Program-made: the position numbers and the translations under genes | Shown: piece after piece, positions 45,738-55,808 of the stretch | How positions within the stretch are numbered: the first letter of the stretch is position 1 | How the letters are laid out: every line of letters starts with the position of its first letter | Assembly: GCF_005405925.1 (NCBI RefSeq) | Contig: NZ_BJHV01000001.1 | Location: 5,456,001 to 5,520,000, forward strand | Source of the DNA: Streptomyces antimycoticus | GTDB lineage: Bacteria; Actinomycetota; Actinomycetes; Streptomycetales; Streptomycetaceae | Length of the DNA: 64,000 nucleotides | Direction: 5' to 3' | The notes under the pieces: model-generated | The model's database searches: none | Seen by the model: only the letters and a program-made list of their open reading frames with translations | What the model was told of the DNA's origin: nothing

Positions 45738-45851
45738 TGCACTACCTTATGGGGATTTGCCAACCGCTTACCAGTGAGGGTCGCTGCGCCGGTAGGCTTG
45801 GCCGGAAGTTCATGAGGGTACGCACGCCTCCCGATCAGACGACTTGGATGA

Positions 45852-47681
45852 ATGATGCATCGGTACCGGTCGCACACCTGTGGTCAGCTCCGCGCCGCTG
45901 ACGTCGACACCGACGTCCGGCTCTCCGGCTGGCTCCACAATCGACGGAACCTGGGCGGCATCCTCTTCATCGATCTCCGCGACCACTACGGCCTGGTCCA
46001 GCTGGTGGTGCGCCCCGACACCCCCGCCAACGAGGCGCTGAGCTCGATCAGCAAGGAGACCGTCGTCCGCGTCGACGGCCGGGTCATCGCGCGCGGCGCG
46101 GACAACATCAACCCCGAACTGCCCACCGGTGAGATCGAGGTCGAGGTCGCCGACGTCGAGGTGCTCGGCGCCGCCGACCCGCTGCCCTTCACAGTCTTCC
46201 CCGAGGACGGGGTCGGCGAGGAACGGCGCCTGGAGTACCGCTTCCTGGACCTGCGCCGCGAGCGGATGCACCGCAACATCATGCTGCGCTCCGCGGTCAT
46301 CTCCGCCATCCGGCAGAAGATGACCGCGCAGGGGTTCAACGAGCTGGCGACTCCGATCCTGTCCGCCACCTCGCCGGAGGGCGCCCGGGACTTCCTGGTC
46401 CCCTCCCGGCTGCACGCGGGCAAGTTCTACGCGCTGCCGCAGGCCCCGCAGCAGTTCAAGCAGCTTTTGATGATCGCGGGCTTCGACCGCTACTTCCAGA
46501 TCGCGCCCTGCTTCCGCGACGAGGACGCCCGCGCCGACCGCTCGCCGGGCGAGTTCTACCAGCTCGACGTCGAGATGAGCTTCGTCGAGCAGGAGGACGT
46601 CTTCGGCGTCATCGAGAAGGTCATGACCGAGCTCTTCGAGGAGTTCGGCGGCGGCCGCCACGTCACCTCGCCCTTCCCGCGGATCCCGTTCCGCGAGGCC
46701 ATGCTGAAGTACGGCTCCGACAAGCCGGATCTGCGGGCCCAGCTGGAGCTGCGGGACGTCAGCCACATCTTCGAGGGCTCCGGCTTCAAGGCGTTCGCGG
46801 ACAAGCATGTACGCGCGCTGGCCGTGCCGGACACCGCCGACCAGCCGCGGAAGTTCTTCGACCAGCTCGGCGAGTTCGCCTCTCTGCAGGGCGCCAAGGG
46901 GCTGGCCTGGGTCCGGATCGGCGAGGACTCCAAGCTGACCGGGCCGATCGCGAAGTTCCTCACCGACGAGGACGTCGAGAAGCTGATCACCGAGGTCCAG
47001 GGCAAGCCCGGCACGTCGATCTTCTTCGGCGCGGGTGAGTTCGACGAGGTCTCCAAGATCATGGGCGCGGTGCGGGTCGAGGCCGCCAAGCGGACCGGCC
47101 ACTTCGAGGACGGCGTCTTCCGCTTCTGCTGGATCGTGGACTTCCCCATGTTCGAGCGGAACGAGGACACCGGGCAGATCGAGTTCTCCCACAACCCGTT
47201 CTCCATGCCGCAGGGCGGCCTGGAGGCCCTGGAGACCAAGGACCCGCTGTCCATCCTGGCCTGGCAGTACGACATCGTCTGCAACGGCGTGGAGCTGTCC
47301 TCCGGCGCCATCCGGAACCATGAGCCGGACGTCATGTACAAGGCGTTCGCGATCGCGGGCTACGACCGGGAAGAAGTCGAGCGCGAGTTCGGCGGCATGC
47401 TGCGCGCGTTCCACTTCGGCGCCCCGCCGCACGGCGGTATCGCCCCCGGCGTCGACCGCATCGTGATGCTGCTGGCCGATGAGCCCAACATCCGCGAGAC
47501 CATCGCCTTCCCGCTCAACGGCAACGCGCAGGACCTGCTGATGGGCGCGCCCAGCGAGGTGGACGAGGCCCGGCTGCGGGAGCTGCACCTGTCGGTGCGC
47601 AAGCCGCCGCAGGTGAAGAAGGCCGAGACCCCCGAGAAGGCAGAGAAGGCGGACGAGAAGGCTGAGAAGCCCGCCGAGTAG
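45852..47681 (+). CDS. aspS: Aspartyl-tRNA synthetase
   Basis: 609 residues, the bacterial long form. N-terminal OB-fold anticodon domain ([20 protein letters not shown]), then the class II core: motif 2 [19 protein letters not shown] and motif 3 [14 protein letters not shown], plus a GAD insertion. A Lys/Glu-rich tail of about 25 residues ends the protein. Two adjacent ATGs start it (45852 or 45855). It should charge tRNA-Asp; whether it also charges tRNA-Asn cannot be told from sequence alone. A strong terminator follows. Confidence 0.97.
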   Translation: MMHRYRSHTCGQLRAADVDTDVRLSGWLHNRRNLGGILFIDLRDHYGLVQLVVRPDTPANEALSSISKETVVRVDGRVIARGADNINPELPTGEIEVEVADVEVLGAADPLPFTVFPEDGVGEERRLEYRFLDLRRERMHRNIMLRSAVISAIRQKMTAQGFNELATPILSATSPEGARDFLVPSRLHAGKFYALPQAPQQFKQLLMIAGFDRYFQIAPCFRDEDARADRSPGEFYQLDVEMSFVEQEDVFGVIEKVMTELFEEFGGGRHVTSPFPRIPFREAMLKYGSDKPDLRAQLELRDVSHIFEGSGFKAFADKHVRALAVPDTADQPRKFFDQLGEFASLQGAKGLAWVRIGEDSKLTGPIAKFLTDEDVEKLITEVQGKPGTSIFFGAGEFDEVSKIMGAVRVEAAKRTGHFEDGVFRFCWIVDFPMFERNEDTGQIEFSHNPFSMPQGGLEALETKDPLSILAWQYDIVCNGVELSSGAIRNHEPDVMYKAFAIAGYDREEVEREFGGMLRAFHFGAPPHGGIAPGVDRIVMLLADEPNIRETIAFPLNGNAQDLLMGAPSEVDEARLRELHLSVRKPPQVKKAETPEKAEKADEKAEKPAE

Positions 47682-47702
47682 ACGGGCCGGACGAGAGCCA
47701 CA

Positions 47703-47736
47703 GGGCGGGGGCGTGCCGAACGGCGCGCCCCCGCCC
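47703..47736 (+). terminator. 15-bp terminator hairpin of aspS
   Basis: gggcgggggcgtgcc (47703-47717) pairs with 47722-47736 with one G-U pair and a gaac loop. It starts 22 bases after the stop. Confidence 0.8.
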
Positions 47737-47829
47737 CGCGTCTGCGGATGGCCGAATGACGCGCTTCGCACAGCCATTCACAGCCGGCACCCATGGGGCT
47801 GCCAGGTTGCCTCCCTACTGTCCCGGGCC

Positions 47830-48774
47830 ATGACCGAACAGCAGAGCAACGACCTCGATCCCCAGCGGGACCTGACGAGGCGGCGGGTCGTGGTGGCGGG
47901 CGGCGCGGCTGTCGCGGCGGCGGGCCTGGGAACGGCCATCGCCACCACCGCCTCGGCGGGCGAGACCTCCGCGGCCTCCGCCACCCCCTCGGCCTCCGCC
48001 TCCTCCCCGTCCGGGGAGGTCTGTTACCGGCTCACCTCGGAGACGACCGAGGGGCCGTACTACATCGACGCGGACAAGATCAGAAAGGACATCACCGAGA
48101 ACAAGGAGGGCATTCCGATGACCCTCCGCCTCAAGGTGATCGACTCCGACAGCTGCCAACCCGTGGCGAAGGCGGCCGTCGACCTCTGGCACTGCGACGC
48201 GCTGGGGCTCTACTCGGGCTATGAGAGCTCGAGCAGCGGCGGGGGCGGCACCCCGCCCACCGGCACCCCGCCCACCGACGCCCCGACGGGCGGGACGCCG
48301 CCCACCGACGCCCCGACGGGCGCTCCGACCGGTGGCCCGCCCGGCGGCGGCCACCAGGAGCCGACCGACGACAAGCGGTATCTGCGCGGCACCCAGCTGA
48401 CCGACCGGCACGGCTTCGTCGAGTTCACCACGGTCTTCCCCGGCTGGTACCGGGGCCGCTGTGTGCACATCCACACCAAGGTGCACGTCGGCGGCAAGCT
48501 CACGGACGCCGGTTATGAGGGCGGCCACACCTGCCACACCGGTCAGCTCTTCTTCGCCGAGGAGGCGGTGCTCGCGTCGGCCGAGGTGGCCCCGTACAAC
48601 ACCAGCACCACCGAGCGCACCACCCTCGACGAGGACGGGATCTACCCCGGCAATGGCGCGCAGGGCGGTCTGCTGAATCTGAAGTACCGCAAGGGAAAGA
48701 TCGAGAAGGGCGTCACCGGAAGCCTCACTCTGGGGGTCGACCCCGACGCGACCCACGAGGGCACGGACCTCTGA
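47830..48774 (+). CDS. Secreted intradiol ring-cleavage dioxygenase-like protein
   Basis: 314 residues. Twin-arginine-like signal (LTRRRVVVAGGAAVAAAG). The intradiol fold has its four iron ligands visible: TEGPYYID (Tyr), FPGWYRGR (Tyr) and CVHIHTKV (two His). A Gly/Pro/Thr repeat insert (PPTDAPTGG units) splits the domain after LYSGYESSSS. Secreted members of this family are common in Streptomyces; their substrates are thought to be catechols or related aromatics. I start at the ATG at 47830; the longer upstream frame lacks support. Confidence 0.88.
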   Translation: MTEQQSNDLDPQRDLTRRRVVVAGGAAVAAAGLGTAIATTASAGETSAASATPSASASSPSGEVCYRLTSETTEGPYYIDADKIRKDITENKEGIPMTLRLKVIDSDSCQPVAKAAVDLWHCDALGLYSGYESSSSGGGGTPPTGTPPTDAPTGGTPPTDAPTGAPTGGPPGGGHQEPTDDKRYLRGTQLTDRHGFVEFTTVFPGWYRGRCVHIHTKVHVGGKLTDAGYEGGHTCHTGQLFFAEEAVLASAEVAPYNTSTTERTTLDEDGIYPGNGAQGGLLNLKYRKGKIEKGVTGSLTLGVDPDATHEGTDL

Positions 48775-48837
48775 AACCCTGGGACGAGGTGATGCCCCGA
48801 GGTGAGGTGAAGCCCTGGGCCAGGTGCGGTCCTCGGG

Positions 48838-49233
48838 TCAAAGCCTCCGGTCCACGCCGCACGGTGTGCCACGGTCCGCGCGGGCGGCCCGGTGCACGGC
48901 GCGCAACAGCCGCTTCGGCGTGGTGCGGTGCTGCCATAAGACGGCTTGTACGCCGTACTCCATCACCGCCATCAGCTCCGTCTCACGGAGCTCGCCCGCG
49001 ATCAGCACCACCCGCTGCCGGCCGCCCCGCACCAGGCGGCGCAGCTCCGCCCCGGCGCGGTCGTCGAGGCGCTCGGCGAGCATGACGGCGACGGCGCCGC
49101 GGGGTTCGTCGCCGGGCGGGTATGGCCGGTCGACCAGCTCGACGCTGGGCTGATGCTGCAGATGACGCACGACCCCGGCCCGGCTGAGCGGGTCGGGGCC
49201 GTGGACCGTCACCGTGACACGTGCGTCCGGCAC
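48838..49233 (-). CDS. Truncated LuxR-type response regulator (receiver part only)
   Basis: 131 residues. It reads like the first half of an orphan LuxR-type regulator: VTVHGPDPLSRAGVVRHL, RQRVVLIAGELRETELMAVM, GVQAVLWQHRTTPKRLLRAV. The phospho-acceptor Asp and the acidic pocket are missing. No HTH follows in any frame, and the neighbouring gene ends 63 bases away. It could be a decayed gene or a pseudo-receiver. GTG start with gagga upstream. Confidence 0.6.
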   Translation of the reverse strand: MPDARVTVTVHGPDPLSRAGVVRHLQHQPSVELVDRPYPPGDEPRGAVAVMLAERLDDRAGAELRRLVRGGRQRVVLIAGELRETELMAVMEYGVQAVLWQHRTTPKRLLRAVHRAARADRGTPCGVDRRL

Positions 49234-49325
49234 TGCTTCCTCGACTCCCCGGTGGTTATGGACTCCACAGGGTCATCGAGGGGACTAAACGAACGGTTGC
49301 CGCGCGATCAACACGCGCATGAGCG

Positions 49326-49363
49326 GCTACGCGGCGCCGCTCGCCGACCGCTACGCGGCGCCG
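49326..49363. repeat. 24-bp spaced repeat duplicating the metG stop
   Basis: gctacgcggcgccg occurs at 49326-49339 and 49350-49363. On the minus strand each carries an in-frame TAG; the upstream one is the metG stop, the second lies 24 bases on. Confidence 0.85.
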
Positions 49364-51102
49364 TTGCCGTTGCCGTTCTGCTCCGCGCCGCCGAAGCGCT
49401 CCCGGAAGGACTCCAGGTCCTCCTCGGTGATCTTCGCGAAGAGCACCGGGGGAACGGTGAAGGCCGTGCCCGCCGGAACCGACGCCAGCGCCTTCGCCTC
49501 CTCCTGGCCGACCCAGACCGCGGTGTCCTCGCTCAGCGCGAACGCCGACCGCATGGCCCGCGCCGAGGCCGGGATGAAGGGCTCGGAGACGATCGCGTAG
49601 AGGTGGATGAGGTTCATCGCCGTACGCAGGGTGAGGGCCGCGGCCTCCTGGTCGGTCTTGATCTCCAGCCAGGGGGCCTTCTCCTCCAGGTAGGAGTTGC
49701 CCGCGCTCCACAGGGCGCGCAGCGCCGCCGCGGCCTTGCGGAACTGGAGCGCGTCCATGTGCTCCTCGTACTCCGCCAGCAGCCGCGCGATCTCCTCGCC
49801 CAGGCGCTCCTCCGCCTCACCGGCCGCACTCCCGGCCGGGACCTCGTCGCCGAACCGCTTACGGGAGAAGGACAGCACGCGGTTGACGAAGTTGCCGAGG
49901 GTGTCGGCCAGGTCCTTGTTGACGGTGGCGGTGAAGTGCTCCCAGGTGAAGGAGGTGTCGTCGGACTCCGGGGCGTTCGCCATCAGGAAGTAGCGCCAGT
50001 AGTCGGCGGGCAGCACCTCGAGCGCGGCGTCGGTGAACACCCCGCGCTTCTGGGAGGTGGAGAACTTCCCGCCGTAGTACGTCAGCCAGTTGAACGCCTT
50101 GACGTAGTCGACCTTCTTCCAGGCGTCCCGGGTGCCGAGGAGGGTGGCCGGGAACATCACCGTGTGGAACGGGACGTTGTCCTTGGCCATGAACTCGGTG
50201 TAGCGGACGGTCTCGTCCACGTCGTACCACCACGACTTCCAGTCGCGGTGCTCCGAGTCCGTGTCTCGCGCGGCGTCCGCCCACTCCTTCGTCGCACCGA
50301 TGTACTCGATCGGCGCGTCGAACCAGACGTAGAAGACCTTGCCCTCGGCCGCCAGGTCCGGCCAGGTGTCGGCCGGCACCGGAACGCCCCAGTCCAGGTC
50401 GCGGGTGATCGCCCGGTCCTGCAGCCCCTCGTTCAGCCACTTGCGGGCGATCGAGGAGGCCAGCGTCGGCCAGTCCTTGCCGCGCTCGTCGACCCAGGCG
50501 GCGACTTCCTCCGCCAGCTTGGACTGGAGGAGGAAGAGGTGCTTGGTCTCCCGGACCTCCAGATCGCTGCTGCCGCTGATCGCGGAGCGGGCGTCGATCA
50601 GGTCGGTCGGGTCGAGCACGCGGGTGCAGTTCTCGCACTGGTCGCCGCGGGCCTTGTCGTAGCCGCAGTGCGGGCAGGTGCCCTCGATATAGCGGTCGGG
50701 GAGGAAGCGGCCGTCGGCGTTGGAGTACACCTGGCGGATCGAGCGCTCCTCGATGAAGCCGTTCGTCTTGAGCTCGCGCGCGATCGTCTGGGTGATCTGC
50801 ACGTTCTGCGCGGAGGAGCTGCGGCCGAAGTAGTCGAAGGCGAGCCCGAAGCCGTCGTAGATCGCCTTCTGCGCCTCGTGCTGCTGGGCGCAGAACTCGT
50901 CGACCGGCAGCCCGGCCTCCTTGGCGGCCAGCTCGGCCGGGGTGCCGTGCTCATCGGTGGCGCAGATGTAGAGGACTTCATGGCCGCGCTGGCGCATATA
51001 GCGGGAGTAGACGTCGGCCGGGAGCATGGACCCCACCATGTTGCCCAGGTGCTTGATCCCGTTGATGTAGGGAAGGGCGCTGGTGATGAGGTGTCGAGCC
51101 AT
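49351..51102 (-). CDS. metG: Methionyl-tRNA synthetase
   Basis: 583 residues. Class I signature HLGN (in [16 protein letters not shown]), the zinc-binding insertion [17 protein letters not shown], and KFSTSQKRG at the KMSKS position. [19 protein letters not shown] precedes it. A helical anticodon domain ends the protein; there is no C-terminal tRNA-binding EMAP domain. The N-terminus [12 protein letters not shown] gives a confident start. The upstream VWA gene runs in the same direction but a hairpin separates them. Confidence 0.96.
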   Translation of the reverse strand: MARHLITSALPYINGIKHLGNMVGSMLPADVYSRYMRQRGHEVLYICATDEHGTPAELAAKEAGLPVDEFCAQQHEAQKAIYDGFGLAFDYFGRSSSAQNVQITQTIARELKTNGFIEERSIRQVYSNADGRFLPDRYIEGTCPHCGYDKARGDQCENCTRVLDPTDLIDARSAISGSSDLEVRETKHLFLLQSKLAEEVAAWVDERGKDWPTLASSIARKWLNEGLQDRAITRDLDWGVPVPADTWPDLAAEGKVFYVWFDAPIEYIGATKEWADAARDTDSEHRDWKSWWYDVDETVRYTEFMAKDNVPFHTVMFPATLLGTRDAWKKVDYVKAFNWLTYYGGKFSTSQKRGVFTDAALEVLPADYWRYFLMANAPESDDTSFTWEHFTATVNKDLADTLGNFVNRVLSFSRKRFGDEVPAGSAAGEAEERLGEEIARLLAEYEEHMDALQFRKAAAALRALWSAGNSYLEEKAPWLEIKTDQEAAALTLRTAMNLIHLYAIVSEPFIPASARAMRSAFALSEDTAVWVGQEEAKALASVPAGTAFTVPPVLFAKITEEDLESFRERFGGAEQNGNGNGAA

Positions 51103-51173
51103 TGCAGGCTGCTCCCGAGTCGATACGGTAAGTGACGTCCAGCTCTACTGAGCCGCCCATATCGTATCCGAGT

Positions 51174-51222
51174 GACGGGGGCCACCCGCGCGGCGTTTTT
51201 TCCGCGGCGGGTGGGCCCCCGG
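51174..51222 (-). terminator. Terminator hairpin between the VWA gene and metG
   Basis: cgggggccacccgc and gcgggtgggcccccg pair with a single bulged base, with inner GC pairs and a T-rich loop (tttttt). It lies about 40 bases after the VWA stop on the minus strand. Confidence 0.7.
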
Positions 51223-51262
51223 TGTGGTGCCTGGTGGGTTGCCGGGTATGTGCGGCCCCTGG

Positions 51263-53386
51263 TCAGCCCTGCGTGCGGGCGGCCAGCCAGCCCGGGAACT
51301 TCTTCAGGATCTCCCGGTACAGCTCGGCGTCGGCGACCGTACGCGGGTCGAGTCCGGCGTGGAAGAAGCCGGTGTTGTCGACCGCCCGCTTCTCCGGGAC
51401 GGCGAGCGCGGGCGCGGTGTCCAGCTTCCGGAGGAAGTCGAACCCCTTCGCCTCCGGGTCCCCGAACGCCAGGAACTGCCAGAACAGCGGCAGCCCCGCC
51501 GCCTCGCACAGCGCCTTCTCGGCGGCGGTCTTGGCGGTGGGCGCGCCGTCCGTCTGGAAGATCACGAACGCGGGGTCGGTGGTGCCGGACGCCGTGTAGT
51601 GCTCGATGACGGCGTTGACGGCGGTGTGGTAGTTCGTCCGCCCCATGTGGCCGAGCGAGCCGTGCAGCTCCTCGATGCGGCCGGAGTGCTGGTCCAGCTC
51701 GAGATCGGCGGTGCCGTCGATGTCGGTGGAGAAGAACACGACGGGCACGGTGCCGGTGGCGTCGAGCTGCGCGGACAGGGCGAGCGCCTGCTCGGCGAGG
51801 TGCGACACGGTGCCGTCCTTGAAGTACCCGCGCATCGACCCGGACCGGTCCAGCACGAGGTAGACGACCGCCCGCTGCCCGGCCAGCCCATGCGCCTGGA
51901 TGGCCTCCCCCGCGGCGGCGAAGGCCCCGACCAGCCCGGGCGCCCGCGATGCGAGGTCGGCGGGCGTGATGGCGGACGCGGTGGTGGTGGCGGATGCGGT
52001 GGCGGGTGCTTCGGTCTTGGTGGCGGCGGGGGCGGCGGCCGCGGCCGCCACCGGCTCGGGGTCGACCGCGGGGGCGGCCTCCGCCTCGGCGGGCTCGTCA
52101 TCGGTCGTGGCCGCGGGGGCGGCCTCGCCGTCAGCCTCTGCTGCCGCCTCTGCTGCCGCCTCTGCTGCCGCCTCTGCTGCCGCCTCGGCTTCGGCCGTGG
52201 GCTCGGCCTCGGCACTTGCCTCCGCCGCCGGGGCCGCCGGGGCCTCGCTGTCGGCCGCGGGCTCGGCCTCCGCCGTGGCCTCCGGTTCGGCTTCCGGCGT
52301 GGCCTCCGGCTTGGCCTCTGCCGTGGCGGGCATGACCTCGTCGCTCGGGGCCGCGGGCATGACCTCGTCGTCAGCCTCTGCCGCTGTCTCACTCTCGGGC
52401 GCGGCGGCAGTTGCCGTCTCTGCCGTGGCGGGCTCCTCCGCAGTCTCGGCCTCCGGCGCGGGCTCCTCCGCAGTCTCGGCCTCCGGCGCGGGGTCCTCCG
52501 CAGCCTTGGCCTTGGGCGTGGTGTCGGCCTCCACCGAGGATGCGTCGGCGGCATCCGCCACCGGCTCGGCGGGCTCCGGCGCGGGCTCGGCCACGGCCGT
52601 GGTCTCGGCGGCCTCGTCGCCTGCCGTCACCTCGGCTCCGGCGTCGGCACTCGCCTCCGCCGACGCGTCGTCCGCGGCAGCCTCAGGCGCGGTGGCGGGC
52701 TCCGCCTCGGCCTCGGCGGGGGACGCCGTCTCGGCTGCCGGTTCGGGCGTCGGCTCGGCTGCGGCGGGGGACGTAGCGTCGTCACCAGCCGCAGGAGTCG
52801 GCTCGGCGGCCACGTCCGGCTCGGACGTGGCCTTCGCCTCGTCCTCGGCGGCGGGCTCGGGCTCGTCCGCCTCCGTCTTCGCCTCAGTGGCGGCCGTTTC
52901 CTTTTCGTCGGCCGCTGCCTCAGCCGGTGTGTCGTCGCCGGAGGTTGTCGTGTCCTCGGGCGCGGGGGACTTCAGGATCTCGTCGAGAGACTTCAGCGGA
53001 GCCGACAGGGCCGGGTCGTGGGTGGATTCGTCGTCGGGGGAGTCCGAGGCCGGTGCCATGTCCGCGGCCGGCTCAGGCTTCGGCTCAGCCTTCGGCTGAG
53101 GCTCGGTCTCGGGCTGGGGCTTGGCCTCGGCCTCCACCTCGGACTTCGGCTCGACGCCGGACTCGTCAGCCTTCGGCTCGGCGTCCGACTCGGCCTTGGA
53201 CTCCACCTTCTCGTCTGCCGTCCGCTCTGCCGTCTGCTCTGCCGTCTGCTCTGCCGTCGGCTGTGCCGACTCCTCGGCCGACTGGGGGTCCGGGACAACC
53301 TCCGCCTCCGGCGCGGCAGAAGTTTCGTCCACCCCCGTGGTTCGGGAGCGGCCGAAAACTTTGCGCAGTAGGTCCCGTATGCCCAT
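51263..53386 (-). CDS. VWA-domain protein (TerF-like) with a long Ala/Glu/Pro-rich linker
   Basis: 707 residues. A short basic N-terminus ([15 protein letters not shown]) is followed by about 450 residues of Ala/Glu/Pro/Thr low-complexity sequence. The C-terminal VWA domain (about 490-707) carries the MIDAS motif DRSGS ([16 protein letters not shown]), then [16 protein letters not shown] and [16 protein letters not shown]. The VWA region resembles TerF/tellurium-resistance proteins. The disordered part encodes near-perfect 12-bp repeats (cctctgctgccg, about 52134-52182). Start at 53384-53386. Function unknown; protein binding is likely. Confidence 0.85.
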   Translation of the reverse strand: MGIRDLLRKVFGRSRTTGVDETSAAPEAEVVPDPQSAEESAQPTAEQTAEQTAERTADEKVESKAESDAEPKADESGVEPKSEVEAEAKPQPETEPQPKAEPKPEPAADMAPASDSPDDESTHDPALSAPLKSLDEILKSPAPEDTTTSGDDTPAEAAADEKETAATEAKTEADEPEPAAEDEAKATSEPDVAAEPTPAAGDDATSPAAAEPTPEPAAETASPAEAEAEPATAPEAAADDASAEASADAGAEVTAGDEAAETTAVAEPAPEPAEPVADAADASSVEADTTPKAKAAEDPAPEAETAEEPAPEAETAEEPATAETATAAAPESETAAEADDEVMPAAPSDEVMPATAEAKPEATPEAEPEATAEAEPAADSEAPAAPAAEASAEAEPTAEAEAAAEAAAEAAAEAAAEADGEAAPAATTDDEPAEAEAAPAVDPEPVAAAAAAPAATKTEAPATASATTTASAITPADLASRAPGLVGAFAAAGEAIQAHGLAGQRAVVYLVLDRSGSMRGYFKDGTVSHLAEQALALSAQLDATGTVPVVFFSTDIDGTADLELDQHSGRIEELHGSLGHMGRTNYHTAVNAVIEHYTASGTTDPAFVIFQTDGAPTAKTAAEKALCEAAGLPLFWQFLAFGDPEAKGFDFLRKLDTAPALAVPEKRAVDNTGFFHAGLDPRTVADAELYREILKKFPGWLAARTQG

Positions 53387-53496
53387 GGGAGATACCTCTC
53401 ACGTGTCGAGTGCGGTGCATGGCGGTGCATGACCGTGGTGCCGAAAGGCTAGCGGGCCGTTGGACGGCCCTCTTCCGCCGATTCCGCTCGCGCTTC

Positions 53497-53518
53497 GTTC
53501 ACCTCTGGTTCAGGCGTT
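53497..53518 (+). promoter_or_regulatory. PHO box (PhoP binding site) upstream of phoX
   Basis: Two adjacent 11-bp direct repeats, gttcacctctg (53497-53507) and gttcaggcgtt (53508-53518), match the Streptomyces PHO-box unit with its conserved TTCA core. A weaker third unit may follow. It lies 139 bases upstream of the phoX start, so phosphate control by PhoR-PhoP is expected. Confidence 0.8.
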
Positions 53519-53656
53519 CGTCGCCACCGTGCGGTTCTACGCCCATAGCTTCGCCGCCAGAGGATCCCGACGTCATGTCGGCCCGGACCGCGTCGGCCTA
53601 CTGCCCATGCGGGGCCCTGCGAAGCCCATACGTGACACCCTTACGGAGGGGAAGAC

Positions 53657-55735
53657 GTGCGCAACCTCCTGCCGCTCATCAGCTCGCACCCGGGCGGTCG
53701 TTCCGCGCTGACGTGCCGGTACCGCTGTGGCGACGCCTGCTTTCACGAAACGCCGAACACCAGTGACAACGCCTACGTGGGCGACGTCATCGCCGCTGCC
53801 GCCTCGCGCCGTTCCCTTCTGCGGGCCGGTGCGGTGATGACTGTGGCGGCCACGACCGGAGCCGTGGCGATCGAGCGGGCGCCGCAGGCGTCCGCCGCGT
53901 CGGCCGACGCCGCCACCGCCGGTTCCGCCGCCGCGGCGAAGAACAAGGCCGCCCGCGGCCTCCGCTTCTCGCCGGTGGCCCCCAACGCCGAGGACACCGT
54001 GGTCGTCGCCGAGGGCCACGACCAGAACGTGGTGCTCCGCTGGGGTGACCCGATTCTGCGCGGTGCGCCCGCGTTCGACCCGGCCGAGCAGAGCGCCAAG
54101 GCCCAGGCGGGCCAGTTCGGTTACAACAACGACTACATGGCCGTGCTGGACGTCCCCGGCGAGCGTGACCATCAGCTCCTCGTGGTCAACCATGAGTACA
54201 CCGACGAGGTGCTGATGTTCTCCGGGTACGACCCGGAGAACCCCACCCGCGAGCAGGCCGAGATCGGCTGGGCCGCGCACGGACTGTCCGTGGTCGTGAC
54301 GGCCGAGGAGCGCCGACTGGGCCGGCTTACCGCCGTGCCCCGCCACCACCTCAACCGCCGTATCACCGCGACGACTCCGTTCGAGGTCACCGGCCCGGCG
54401 GCGGGCAGCGAGCTGCTGCGCACCTCCGCCGACCGGTCCGGCAAGCGCATCCTCGGCACGCTGAACAACTGCGGTGGCGGCATCACGCCGTGGGGCACGG
54501 TGCTCTCCGGCGAGGAGAACTTCAACCAGTACTTCGCCAACCCCGACAAGGTCACCGACCCGACCGTCAAGGCGGGCCTGAAGCGCTACGGCTTCGAGGA
54601 CGGCGCCTCCGAGCGCAAGTGGGAGCGTTTCGACGACCGCTTCGACCTCGCCAAGGAGCCCAACGAGGCGCACCGCTTCGGCTGGGTGATCGAGGTCGAC
54701 CCGTTCGACCCCGACTCCACCCCGCGCAAGCTGACCGCGCTGGGCCGCTTCAAGCACGAGGCCGCCGAGCCCCGGCTGACCACCGACGGCCGTCCGGTCC
54801 TCTACATGGGCGACGACGAGAAGTTCGACTACTTCTACAAGTTCGTCTCCGCCAAGCGGATGATGAAGGGCGACAGCCGCACCGCCCGCGAGCACAACCG
54901 CACGCTGCTGGACGAGGGCACGCTGTACGTCGCCAAGTTCACCGGCGACAGCCCGTCCGCCGAGATCGACGGCACCGGAAAGCTGCCCAAGGACGGCGAG
55001 TTCGACGGCGCCGGTGAGTGGATACCGCTGGCCTGCGGCGACCGCTCCTTCGTGGAGGGCATGACCGCCGAGGAGGTGTACGTCTTCACGCGTCTGGCCG
55101 CCGACAAGGCCGGTGCGACGAAGATGGACCGTCCCGAGGACGTCGAGCCGAGCCCGCGCACCGGTCGCGTGTACATCGCGCTGACCAACAACACGGACCG
55201 CGGCAAGGAGGGCAAGGCCGCCGTCGACGAGGCCAACCCGCGCAACGGCAACAAGCACGGCCAGATCCTGGAGCTGACCGAGCGCTGGAACAACCCGGGC
55301 TCCACCCGCTTCAACTGGCGGCTGTTCCTGGTCTGCGGCGACCCCGAGGACCCGAGCACCTACTTCGGCGGCTTCCCCAAGGACCAGGTCAGCCCGATCT
55401 CCTGCCCGGACAACATCACCTTCGACGCGCACGGCAACCTGTGGATCTCCACGGACGGCAACGCGCTCGGCAACCACGACGGGCTGTTCGGCGTGGCGAC
55501 GGCGGGCAGCCGCCGCGGCCAGGTCAAGCAGTTCCTGACGGTGCCGAACGGCGCCGAGACCTGCGGCCCGATCGTCCAGGAGCGGCGGGTGCTGGTGGCC
55601 GTGCAGCACCCGGGCGAGCTCGACGGCGCGAGCGTGGAGAAGCCCGCGTCCACCTGGCCCGACGGGCCGGGCAAGCTGACCCGGCCGTCCGTGGTCAGCG
55701 TCTGGCGGCGCGACGGCGGCGACATCGGCGCCTGA
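53657..55735 (+). CDS. phoX: PhoX-family alkaline phosphatase
   Basis: 692 residues, DUF839/PhoX. A Tat-type signal is seen (ASRRSLLRAGAVMTVAATTG, residues about 50-70). The metal site region LNNCGGGITPWGTVLSGEEN has the Cys and Glu expected for PhoX, a calcium/iron phosphatase. VNHEYTDEVLMF and GDDEKFDYFYKFVS are also family-typical. It releases phosphate from organic esters outside the cell. GTG start with GGAGGGG upstream. Regulation by a PHO box is likely. Confidence 0.92.
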   Translation: MRNLLPLISSHPGGRSALTCRYRCGDACFHETPNTSDNAYVGDVIAAAASRRSLLRAGAVMTVAATTGAVAIERAPQASAASADAATAGSAAAAKNKAARGLRFSPVAPNAEDTVVVAEGHDQNVVLRWGDPILRGAPAFDPAEQSAKAQAGQFGYNNDYMAVLDVPGERDHQLLVVNHEYTDEVLMFSGYDPENPTREQAEIGWAAHGLSVVVTAEERRLGRLTAVPRHHLNRRITATTPFEVTGPAAGSELLRTSADRSGKRILGTLNNCGGGITPWGTVLSGEENFNQYFANPDKVTDPTVKAGLKRYGFEDGASERKWERFDDRFDLAKEPNEAHRFGWVIEVDPFDPDSTPRKLTALGRFKHEAAEPRLTTDGRPVLYMGDDEKFDYFYKFVSAKRMMKGDSRTAREHNRTLLDEGTLYVAKFTGDSPSAEIDGTGKLPKDGEFDGAGEWIPLACGDRSFVEGMTAEEVYVFTRLAADKAGATKMDRPEDVEPSPRTGRVYIALTNNTDRGKEGKAAVDEANPRNGNKHGQILELTERWNNPGSTRFNWRLFLVCGDPEDPSTYFGGFPKDQVSPISCPDNITFDAHGNLWISTDGNALGNHDGLFGVATAGSRRGQVKQFLTVPNGAETCGPIVQERRVLVAVQHPGELDGASVEKPASTWPDGPGKLTRPSVVSVWRRDGGDIGA

Positions 55736-55771
55736 GGCCCATGAGGCCCATGAGGCCCATAAGGCGCTTGA
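55733..55771 (+). repeat. Five in-frame stop codons in a 9-bp repeat after phoX
   Basis: The phoX stop TGA is followed by ggcccatga three times with the last as ggcccataa, then ggcgcttga. In-frame stops fall at 55733, 55742, 55751, 55760 and 55769. Confidence 0.9.
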
Positions 55772-55808
55772 CGTCCTCGAGGCTCCTGAGTCCCACGAGG
55801 CTCAAGCG

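Noticed and set aside
47713..47829. N-terminal extension of the dioxygenase
   Set aside because: It overlaps the aspS terminator and lacks a ribosome site; the Tat signal starts cleanly after the ATG at 47830.
51224..53371. 715-residue plus-strand frame of Gly/Arg/Leu repeats
   Set aside because: Antisense shadow of the VWA protein's Ala/Glu linker.
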